From the NCBI GenBank assembly GCA_945861535.1, contig CAMAUZ010000015.1, positions 43,600-107,599 of the forward strand: a stretch of DNA of 64,000 nucleotides, written 5' to 3'. Positions 36,419 to 43,916 of this stretch are shown in pieces. The position numbers were made by a program, and so were the translations under genes. The stretch comes from Akkermansia muciniphila (GTDB lineage Bacteria > Verrucomicrobiota > Verrucomicrobiia > Limisphaerales > BJHT01). The notes under the pieces were generated by a model, which saw only the letters and a program-made list of their open reading frames with translations, did no database searches and was not told the origin of the DNA. The stretch's first letter is position 1, and each line of letters begins with the position of its first letter.

Positions 36419-37578
36419 ACACGAAGCTCAACCTAGCTCTCATCGGCACGCTGCTGATTGCGACTTTGGCAGCAGCCGAGGACGGGGCGCTTGCCGTCGC
36501 CCCGCTCAATACGAAACCAGGCCCCGAGTATCAATCGGCGGCCCGGCTTTACCAAGGCGTGCCGAGTATTGCCCGTGAAGCCAAGTCAGGGCGGCTCTGG
36601 GCGACGTGGTATTCCGGCGGACGGGGCGAGTCGAAGGAGAACTACGTCGTGGTAGTTACGAGCGGCGATGATGGAGTCACTTGGACCGAGCCGGTGCTGG
36701 TCGTCGATCCTCCCAATGCCATTCGCACCTCCGACCCCTGCCTCTGGACCACGCCGGAGGGGCGGCTGATGTTGTTCTACGTTCAGAACGATGCGACGAA
36801 GCAGCTACACGACGGTCGCTGGGGAGTGTGGTTCACCGTCTGTGAACATCCTGAACGCGCTGATTCTTCTTGGACCAGGCAGGTCCGGATCTGCGACGGC
36901 ATCATGTTGAACAAACCGACTGTGCTGCGCGACGGCACGTGGCTGTTGCCGGTGGCGCATTGGTATGACCGGGACCACGGCGCTGGCATCGTGCGATCAC
37001 GCGATCAGGGCCGGAGCTACACCTGGATCGGCGGCGCTCCGGGGCGCAACGCCGATTGGGATGGCAAGGCAACCGGCGGCGGTATGGAACACATCATCAT
37101 CGAGCGAAATGACGGCACACTCTGGATGCCCATGCGCATCAAGGACGGCCTCGCGGAGACCACCTCACAGGACGGCGGCGTCACCTGGACCCCACCCCTG
37201 CGCTCCGCCATCGAAGGGCCTGGCTCTCGCTTTCACGTACGCCGCCTGCGGTCGGGCCGATTGCTGGTGGTCAATCACGTCGGCTTCTCGCGGGAAGGAT
37301 CGCTCCTCGCTCAACGCAGCCACCTCACAGCCATGCTATCCAAGGATGAGGGCAAGACCTGGCCCCACCGGCTGCTCCTGGATGACCGCAGCCAAGTGTC
37401 TTATCCCGACGCCGTAGAGACAGACGAAGGCAAGCTCTACATCATCTACGACCGCGAACGCGCCGGAGCGCGGGAGTTACTGTTCGCCATCACCAACGAG
37501 ACCGACATCTCCGCAGGCAAACCAGGACCGGCGACGAAGCTTCGCCAACTAATCAACAAGGCCACGGCTCCGCGCTAG
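36415..37578 (+). CDS. secreted sialidase-like (BNR repeat) protein
   Basis: The 387-residue protein has a signal peptide (MNTKLNLALIGTLLIATLAAA) and a six-bladed-propeller sialidase-like sequence. Asp-box (BNR) motifs are SGDDGVTW, SRDQGRSYTW, SQDGGVTW and SKDEGKTW. An N-terminal PSIAREAKSGRLWATWYSGG supplies an Arg region typical of the family. Many bacterial BNR proteins of this type act on sialic or uronic glycosides, or only bind glycans; exo-sialidase activity is not proven. It overlaps the DUF4838 gene by 4 bp and is followed 35 bp later by the interrupted SGNH gene, so it belongs to the same operon. Confidence 0.88.
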   Translation: MNTKLNLALIGTLLIATLAAAEDGALAVAPLNTKPGPEYQSAARLYQGVPSIAREAKSGRLWATWYSGGRGESKENYVVVVTSGDDGVTWTEPVLVVDPPNAIRTSDPCLWTTPEGRLMLFYVQNDATKQLHDGRWGVWFTVCEHPERADSSWTRQVRICDGIMLNKPTVLRDGTWLLPVAHWYDRDHGAGIVRSRDQGRSYTWIGGAPGRNADWDGKATGGGMEHIIIERNDGTLWMPMRIKDGLAETTSQDGGVTWTPPLRSAIEGPGSRFHVRRLRSGRLLVVNHVGFSREGSLLAQRSHLTAMLSKDEGKTWPHRLLLDDRSQVSYPDAVETDEGKLYIIYDRERAGARELLFAITNETDISAGKPGPATKLRQLINKATAPR

Positions 37579-37613
37579 CACACAACAAACCATCCCGCAC
37601 AAAGCTCACGACA

Positions 37614-38963
37614 ATGAAACACATCATACTAACAGCAACAATGCTGCTCACCTGCGGGGCGCTCACACACTCGTGGTCACAAGACCTTTACGACTACAAA
37701 AAGCCACGGGAGTCGCAGAACTGGACCACCATCTCGCTCAAGACCAAACCTTCGGAAGGCCAAGCGTTGCCGCTGGTCCTGCTCATCGGCGATTCGATCG
37801 CCGTGCGCTATGCCGCGGAGGTTGGCTCGGAACTCAAGGGCTAGGCCTACGTCTCCCTGCTTGGCACCTCCAAGGCCGTGGGCGATCCGGCCTTGCTCGA
37901 TGAGATCAAGCTGGTACTGCGTCAGAATGTTTACTCGGTCATCCTCTTCAACTTTGGGCTGCATGGTGACACGGCAGATCTTCGCACCGGATTGCCGGAC
38001 GTGATTGCCACGCTCCAACGCCATGCCCCCAACGCCAAACTTATCTGGACCACGACCACGCCCTGTCAGAAAAAGGACAACGCACCCGACGCGAGTGTCA
38101 TCGAAAAGAACCAGGCCGCCGCCGAGCACATTAAGAAAGCAGGGATACCAGTGGATGATCTCTACACGCTGGTTGCGAAACACCCAACGAAGCTGTGGGA
38201 CGGTGGCGGCGTGCATTACACGGCGGAGGGGACGGCGATTCAGTCCAAGCAGGTGGCGCAAGTCATCACGACGTTGCTGCCCGTGCCGCAGAAACCGCTG
38301 CGGGTGCTGATGATCGGCAACAGTCAGTGCCCGCTGCTTGTAGGCAATCGGTTGATCGAGAATCTGGCGGAATCAGACAAGGGTGCGCCACCGATCATCA
38401 TCACCGGTTGCATCAAGGGCGGGGCGTCGCTGAAGAGTCACTGGGAAGCTGGCACCGGGACCAATACAGCGCGCGGGATGATCGCCAGCAGTTCGTGGGA
38501 CTACGTCGTGTTGCAGGACATCTACTACGTTGAGGCCGCCGCCTTCCAACCTTATGCGCGGCAGTTTCACGAACTGATCAAAGGCAGCGGCGCGCGCACC
38601 CTGCTGTTTGGGACGGCTTCCATCCTTCGAGACTATCCCCAAGGATTCGAGCGACAGCATCGCCTGCACTTGGACATGGGCAGGGAACTCACAGTCCCCA
38701 TCGTCGATGCGAGTCCGGCCTACACGAAATACTTCGGCGCTCAACCATCTGCCGAACGGATGGAGAGTCTCTTTGCCCAGGATAAGATGCACCCCGGACT
38801 GCGGGGTTCCTATCTCTATGCCTGCGGGATTTACACCGTGTTGACCGGACGTAGTCCCGTCGGTCTCGCCGCACCCGCCGCCATTCCCGCCGATGTCGCC
38901 AAGGAATTGCAGCAGGCCTCTTGGGCACAACATCAGGAGACTGCCGCGGCTTTGAAGAAGTGA
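37614..38963 (+). pseudogene. tandem SGNH/GDSL-type hydrolase interrupted by in-frame TAG
   Basis: One reading frame runs from ATG 37614 to TGA 38961-38963 except for a TAG at 37842-37844. The first part has a signal peptide and the first catalytic block (PLVLLIGDSIAVRYAAEVG). Straight after the TAG the same domain continues in the same frame (AYVSLLGTSKAVGDPALL; VILFNFGLHGD; WDGGGVHYTAEGTA). A second SGNH-like domain follows (LRVLMIGNSQCPLL; VVLQDIYYVEA; DKMHPGLRGSYLYACG). The domains suggest a carbohydrate esterase. Either the gene is freshly inactivated, or TAG is read through, or the base is an error. A start downstream of TAG would lack the nucleophile of domain one. Confidence 0.85.
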
Positions 38964-39296
38964 AACAGCTATGACTTATCAGGCTGGATATTACCTGGTC
39001 GGCGGGTGACACGAGCGAGCCGCCCGTGCCGCCGGGCCACTGCCCCGGCGGAATGGAGGGAGACGGGATTAAGTTTGGGCGCGTTTGCGACCACACCGTG
39101 TCACACCCGTTCCGCCCGGCTGAAGCCGGGTGCTAATGAGAGGGACGAGAACCCAGTCCCGGGACTGCACCGCTTCCCGTGCACGATGGGTTTTGGAGCA
39201 GCACCTCAAATTCATTTCACTCAGCACAGTGGAGAATTCCGGTTCCCATCCGTGTTGATCCGTGTGGTTTCTCAATGCCCCGTTTTCTTACCCGTT
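38964..39296. repeat. 333-bp gene-free stretch with AGCACCCGGC-family arm
   Basis: CGCCCGGCTGAAGCCGGGTG and on at 39113-39144 matches the arms at 30402 and 30545 and can fold back on itself. Near 39249-39273 lies CATCCGTGTTGATCCGTGTG, a short word that also recurs at 14414 and 18968. No gene is seen. Confidence 0.7.
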
Positions 39297-39842
39297 CTAC
39301 TTGAGCAGATCGTATCCGCCGATCACCGGAAGGCGTTTGCTCTCGCCGCGCGCGGCGTTGATCATCCCCACCACCATCAGGATCACGCAGCCGAAGCCCA
39401 GCACTTGCGTGCCCCAGACGAGATAGCGTCCCACCATCGGCAGCCAGTCGAGGAAGCGCCCGGCCAGTTCCACGAGCACCATTGTGAGGCACAGCACCAT
39501 GCCCTGGTTCGCGTGGAACCGCACAAAGCGCGACTGCGGCGCGACCTGCAGGCCGACGACAAACAAAATCGCGAGATACGAGATGATCCCGTAAACCTTG
39601 TGCTCCTCCGTGTCCGTCGCCGCCATGACCGGCGGCGCGCCACCGCCCGCGCCGCCCGCGCCCGCCGCGGCGATGTCCGCCTGAAACTCCGCGAGCATGT
39701 TCGCGCGCAGCCAGCCCGCCATGCCCTGCTGCCAGACCAGCGTGTCGCCCGGCAGCATGCCGTTGCGGAACAGCGCCGCCAGATGCGTTTGATCCACCGG
39801 CCCGCAGGCCTGCCCCTGATGTTGGTAATGCCAGTTTGTCAT
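39297..39842 (-). CDS. GYF_2 + DUF4870 membrane protein
   Basis: The 181-residue protein starts with a GYF_2 (DUF4339) domain of about 50 residues (WHYQHQGQACGPVDQTHLAA; PGDTLVWQQGMAGWL), a putative peptide-binding fold. An Ala/Gly linker follows, and then a DUF4870-type membrane part with segments GIISYLAILFVVGLQ, MVLCLTMVLVELAG and VLGFGCVILMVVGMINAARG. This combination is a common small inner-membrane protein with no known function. It stands alone on the minus strand and does not resemble the neighbouring glycan genes. Confidence 0.87.
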   Translation of the reverse strand: MTNWHYQHQGQACGPVDQTHLAALFRNGMLPGDTLVWQQGMAGWLRANMLAEFQADIAAAGAGGAGGGAPPVMAATDTEEHKVYGIISYLAILFVVGLQVAPQSRFVRFHANQGMVLCLTMVLVELAGRFLDWLPMVGRYLVWGTQVLGFGCVILMVVGMINAARGESKRLPVIGGYDLLK

Positions 39843-39919
39843 GTGTTCTGCCTATGCAATTGAAACCTGGAAATCGACCACAGAGATACGAAGAACACCG
39901 GGCGGCGGGGCCGCAACCC

Positions 39920-40020
39920 AAGGAGCGCGGCGTTAACGCCGCTTCACCGTTCGAATGCCGCAGCGGGTCCGACCCTGCCCGCACCTTCCACGCTGAAGCG
40001 GCATAAATGCCGCGCTCCGA
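39920..40020. repeat. nested inverted repeat (GGAGCGCGGCGTTAACGCCGC)
   Basis: AAGGAGCGCGGCGTTAACGC and on (39920-39946) pairs with TGAAGCGGCATAAATGCCGC and on (39994-40020). Each arm itself contains a palindrome (GCGGCGTTAACGCCGC; GCGGCATAAATGCCGC). The lead-in CCGCAACCCAAGGAGCGCGG is shared with the element at 8275. It lies in a 418-bp gap with no gene. Confidence 0.85.
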
Positions 40021-40260
40021 TTTCCTCGCTGCGCGCGAGGATTTCGGCGCGCGGGCGGTCCCCGCACCCGTGAAGGCGCAAGAAACTCCAAGCGCTTCGG
40101 CTCCGATGTTGCCGCTGCGACCGGGGACCGGTCGCGCTCCGCTTTGGTTGCGGGACCGCTGCCCGGTGTTCATCGTCTCTCCGTGGTTCACCTGAAGCCT
40201 TGCGAATCGACAGTCACTACTAAGTCCCGCCCTTTGCCCGGCCCATGCCGCATCCTTACC

Positions 40261-40905
40261 ATGACTCCACCACGTTATTCCGCCGTGTCACTATCCTTCT
40301 GTCTTTCCGTCTTGCTCGCGTCGGGGGCGCTCTCTGCGGCGGAATGGCCGGAGCTTCCCGCAAAGGATGCGGCGGCCGAGTTACCCGCGCAGGAGTGGCC
40401 GCAACGGCCTGGGCCGCGGCGCGTGCGGGTGCTGGTGCATTATCCCGGCGGTTCGCTGGATGGCGTGAATGCAGCGACTGGCGTCATGCTCACGCTGCAC
40501 AATTGGGGCGGCAGCGATTGCGTGGGCACGGCCGATCCGCGGGCGCTGGCGCAGTTGTCGGCGGCGTTCAATGCGTTCGCGTTTCCGGCGGAGGAAGCCT
40601 TTGGGCGCTCGGTGTCGCTTCATGCCCTGGATGCAGAGACCGCGATCAATGGCTCCACGCGGATCGGAGAAACATTGCTCACCGATTGCCTGGCGATGGC
40701 CCGCAACAGCCGCTTGAAAGTGGATCGCGACCCCGCGACCTGGCAGCGCCTAATTGCCGAGCTTCGGCTACCTCCGAACACCGATTTCATTCTCATCCGC
40801 ATCGGCCTGGCGCACACGAACAAAGCCCAGCGCCGCGAAACCTTTGACGGTCACTACCTGGACGGTGTGCGCCTGACGCTGGCTCGCCGTGCGCCGCTGC
40901 CGTGA
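40261..40905 (+). CDS. secreted protein, possible chimera (hydrolase N-terminus fused to another tail)
   Basis: The 214-residue protein has a signal peptide (VSLSFCLSVLLASGALSAAE). Residues about 45-90 (RRVRVLVHYPGG; TGVMLTLHNWGGSDCVGTADP) look like the start of a dienelactone-hydrolase-type alpha/beta hydrolase, which should continue for 300 more residues with Ser/Asp/His. Instead the sequence turns into an unrelated tail (VSLHALDAETAINGSTRIGE; FDGHYLDGVRLTLARRAPLP) that reads like the last beta strands of a sugar-binding or lamin-G-type protein. No catalytic Ser motif (GxSxG) is present, so hydrolase activity is unlikely. ATG 40261 is chosen because it opens the signal peptide. Neighbours: the sulfatase begins 39 bp downstream. 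Confidence 0.5.
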   Translation: MTPPRYSAVSLSFCLSVLLASGALSAAEWPELPAKDAAAELPAQEWPQRPGPRRVRVLVHYPGGSLDGVNAATGVMLTLHNWGGSDCVGTADPRALAQLSAAFNAFAFPAEEAFGRSVSLHALDAETAINGSTRIGETLLTDCLAMARNSRLKVDRDPATWQRLIAELRLPPNTDFILIRIGLAHTNKAQRRETFDGHYLDGVRLTLARRAPLP

Positions 40906-40943
40906 AGTCTGGGGCTCACCTCTAACGCTTTTTGGATCTGCAC

Positions 40944-42359
40944 ATGAAACACGCTCTCATACGCCTCACCGCGCTGCTGCTCGCGCCGCTGGCCTCGCTC
41001 TACGCCGCCGATGCGCCGAAGCAAAAACCCAACATCATCGTCATCCTCGCCGATGACATGGGCTATGCCGACATTGGTGCCCACGGTTGCAAAGACATTC
41101 CGACGCCGAACATTGACCGGCTTGCGAAAGGTGGGGTGCGATTCACCGATGCGTATGCGAACGGATCGTTCTGCACACCGACCCGCGCGGCGTTGATGAG
41201 CTGTCGGTATCAGCATCGCTACGGCATTGAAGACCTCGGCGGACCGCTGCCCGCGCAGGCCCATACGTTGCCGCAACGGCTCAAGGCGGCGGGCTACGTG
41301 ACGGGCATGGTGGGCAAGTGGCACCTTGGCTCGACCGAAGGTTTCACGCCGGTGGATCGCGGTTTCGATGAATTCTTCGGCTTCGTCGGGGGCGGGCATC
41401 AATACATCATCCAGCCGGGCGGAAAGGGCGAATACAACGCCCCCATCCTTCGCCATCGCGAACCGGTGAACGAACAGCGTTACTTGACGGACGCCTTCGG
41501 CGAAGAAGCCGCTGCGTTCGTCGAGCGATGCTCCACAACCAAGAACGAAGAACCACGAACCAAGAACGCGAAGCCTTTCTTCCTCTATCTCGCCTTCAAC
41601 GCCGTCCATACGCCGATGCAAGCCACCGAGAAATACCGCGCGCGCTTCCCCGGCATCACCGATCCCAAACGCCAGACCTATGCCGCCATGCTCAGCGCGA
41701 TGGATGACGCCATCGGACTCGTGCTCACGAAGCTGGAGCAGACGGGCAAGCTCAACCAAACGCTCATCGTCTTCACCAATGACAACGGCGGCCCGACCAC
41801 GCGCAACGCCGTCAACGGCTCGCGCAACACGCCCTTGCGCGGCTCCAAGTGTGAAACCTTCGAGGGTGGCATCCGCGTTCCCATGCTGATGCAGTGGCCC
41901 GGCGTCATCGCACCCGGCACGACGTATGCAAAGCCCGCGATCAGCTTCGACATCAGCGCCACGGCGCTCGCCGCCGCAGGTGCCGACGCCACTGCCATCG
42001 ACGGCGTGGATTTGCTCCCCTTTGTCAAAGGCGACAAATCCGGTACACCGCACGACATCCTGTTCTGGCGCAGCCGCACGATAAGCAACAACTACGGAGC
42101 GCGCCAGGGCGATTGGAAATACGTCCACAGCACCGAAGGCGACGCCGCTCCCGGTCCCAAACAAAAGCCCGCGCAAGACAGGCTCTTCAACCTCGCCAAC
42201 GACATCAGCGAGCAACGCGATCTCGCCGCCGAACAGCCCGCCAAGCTCGCCGAGCTGAAGAAGCTTTACGCGGCCTGGAGCGACGAGGTGGATGCCGACT
42301 GCCGAAAGGTCGGACTCGAACCAAAGTTCCCAAAGCCCGCAAGACCTGCCGCCAAGTAG
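40944..42359 (+). CDS. secreted sulfatase (arylsulfatase-type)
   Basis: The 471-residue sulfatase has signal peptide MKHALIRLTALLLAPLASLY (cleavage after YAA). Metal-binding Asp pair is in ILADDMGYADIGAHG; the maturation motif FCTPTRA (Cys77-x-Pro-x-Arg) is the formylglycine site of the S1 family, which needs a formylglycine-generating enzyme not seen in this window. GMVGKWHLG and a C-terminal DNGGPTTRNAVNG also fit. It would remove sulfate esters from a glycan or small molecule in the periplasm or outside. The start is set at the ATG that begins the signal peptide; 40932 is an upstream alternative. It is followed by an unrelated DUF4143 ATPase. Confidence 0.93.
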   Translation: MKHALIRLTALLLAPLASLYAADAPKQKPNIIVILADDMGYADIGAHGCKDIPTPNIDRLAKGGVRFTDAYANGSFCTPTRAALMSCRYQHRYGIEDLGGPLPAQAHTLPQRLKAAGYVTGMVGKWHLGSTEGFTPVDRGFDEFFGFVGGGHQYIIQPGGKGEYNAPILRHREPVNEQRYLTDAFGEEAAAFVERCSTTKNEEPRTKNAKPFFLYLAFNAVHTPMQATEKYRARFPGITDPKRQTYAAMLSAMDDAIGLVLTKLEQTGKLNQTLIVFTNDNGGPTTRNAVNGSRNTPLRGSKCETFEGGIRVPMLMQWPGVIAPGTTYAKPAISFDISATALAAAGADATAIDGVDLLPFVKGDKSGTPHDILFWRSRTISNNYGARQGDWKYVHSTEGDAAPGPKQKPAQDRLFNLANDISEQRDLAAEQPAKLAELKKLYAAWSDEVDADCRKVGLEPKFPKPARPAAK

Positions 42360-42426
42360 TCCACGAGAGGCGCTATGAACGCATCTATCCATTGCCAAAG
42401 AGCCGTCCAAGACGCATCTTTATCGC

Positions 42427-43767
42427 ATGTCCACTCACCCACTCTTCGATCTCCTGATCGCCCAGGCATTGGACTTGCCGCTGCCAGAGTTGACGCGGCG
42501 TGATCTCGCGTGGCCGCAGATGCCGGGGAAGGTGCAGGCGATCACTGGCATGCGCCGGGCGGGAAAGACGACGTTCCTTCACCAGATCATGAGGGACTTT
42601 CAGCAGAGCGGTGTGGAGCGGGAGGGGCTGCTCTACCTGAACTTCGAGGACGAGCGGTTGCTGGGCCTGCCCGTGGCCGATCTCACGCATTTCATCGAAG
42701 CCTACTACCGACGCTGCCCCGAGCGCCGGGGGAAAATGAAGTCCGTATTCTGCTTCGATGAGATTCAGCTCATCCCGGGCTGGGAATCCTTTGTGCGGCG
42801 TCTGCTGGATACCGAGAAGGTGCAGATTTTTGTCAGCGGCAGTTCCTCACGAATGCTCAGCCGCGAGGTGGCGACTTCGCTGCGCGGACGTGGTCTGGAG
42901 ACCACCGTGTGGCCGTTTAGCTTCCGCGAGTTCCTTCGGCATCGGGGAGTCGAGCCCAAGGGAAAGGCTGGGTTTTGGCCGCCTGCGGAAGTTTCACGGA
43001 TGGAGGCCGCATTTCAGATCTACCTGCATCAAGGCGGCTTCCCGGAGGCGCAAAACGCCCCGGCCGCGCTGCATCGCCAACTGCTGCAAAGCTACGTGGA
43101 TGCCTGTCTCTTCCGCGATGTGGTCGAGCGGCACAACGTCACGAATCTCCCGGCGCTGCGCTCCTTGATCCGGCAGTTGCTGGCCTCCCCGGCCAGCCTC
43201 TTCAGCATTCACAAGTGCTGGAATGACATGAAGAGTCAGGGCATGGCCGTGGCCAAGGAATCGCTCCACGCCTGGCTGGGCCAGCTCGAGGATGCGTTTC
43301 TGCTTTTCACCCTCCCGCTCTGCACCGCTTCCGAGCGCCAACGTCAGGTGAACCCGCGCAAAGTGTATCCCTGCGATCACGGGCTCATTCCCGTCTATGA
43401 CCGCACCGGGCGGGCCAATACAGGCCACAGCCTGGAAACGGTGGTGGCCGTCGAACTGAAGCGCCGTGGCGCCGAGTTGGCTTACGCATTGACCGAGGAT
43501 GGGGGTGAGGTGGACTTCGCCGTCACGCAGGGAGACGGCTCCAAATCGCTGATCCAAGTCGCGGCGGAGTTGCGGGATGAAAGCACACTGGACCGGGAGT
43601 TTCGTCCCTTGATGCCCGGGACGGTTTTCATGGCACCGGGATGGGGCAAAGCTGAGCGGCTCCTGCTCACCCTGGACATGAGCACCGCCATCCAAGTGCA
43701 AACATCCGCTCCCAAGGGAACCCTCGTCCGCCCGGTGTGGGCATGGCTTCTGGAAAGCCCCGCGTGA
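42427..43767 (+). CDS. DUF4143-type ATP-binding protein
   Basis: The 446-residue protein is a P-loop ATPase of the AAA + DUF4143 kind. Walker A is GMRRAGKTTF (residues about 41-50) and Walker B is VFCFDEIQLIPGWESF (about residue 107); FVSGSSSRML is the sensor region. The C-terminal DUF4143 part has EDAFLLFTLPLCTASERQR, and EDGGEVDFAV close to the end is typical (a PD-(D/E)XK-like remnant in this family). The function of the family is unknown; it is found scattered in many bacteria and archaea. Its codon use and function do not obviously connect it with the neighbouring glycan genes. Confidence 0.9.
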   Translation: MSTHPLFDLLIAQALDLPLPELTRRDLAWPQMPGKVQAITGMRRAGKTTFLHQIMRDFQQSGVEREGLLYLNFEDERLLGLPVADLTHFIEAYYRRCPERRGKMKSVFCFDEIQLIPGWESFVRRLLDTEKVQIFVSGSSSRMLSREVATSLRGRGLETTVWPFSFREFLRHRGVEPKGKAGFWPPAEVSRMEAAFQIYLHQGGFPEAQNAPAALHRQLLQSYVDACLFRDVVERHNVTNLPALRSLIRQLLASPASLFSIHKCWNDMKSQGMAVAKESLHAWLGQLEDAFLLFTLPLCTASERQRQVNPRKVYPCDHGLIPVYDRTGRANTGHSLETVVAVELKRRGAELAYALTEDGGEVDFAVTQGDGSKSLIQVAAELRDESTLDREFRPLMPGTVFMAPGWGKAERLLLTLDMSTAIQVQTSAPKGTLVRPVWAWLLESPA

Positions 43768-43808
43768 AAATCACATCGTCATGCTCCCAGCACTGATGAA
43801 TTTGGTTC

Positions 43809-43873
43809 TGCCACAGATTCAGGAAAGCCGCAGATTATCGGAATCAAACTGTGGTTTTCCTGAATCTGCGGCA
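43809..43873. repeat. 25-bp inverted repeat between DUF4143 and DUF1592 genes
   Basis: TGCCACAGATTCAGGAAAGC and on (43809-43833) is nearly the exact reverse complement of CTGTGGTTTTCCTGAATCTG and on (43849-43873), with a 15-bp loop and two mismatches. A hairpin could act as a terminator or attenuator, but no T-run follows. It lies just upstream of the ATG at 43917. Confidence 0.88.
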
Positions 43874-43916
43874 AAAACTTCTGCTCCAGTCGGATTTCAT
43901 AGTTTCCTTCACTGAT

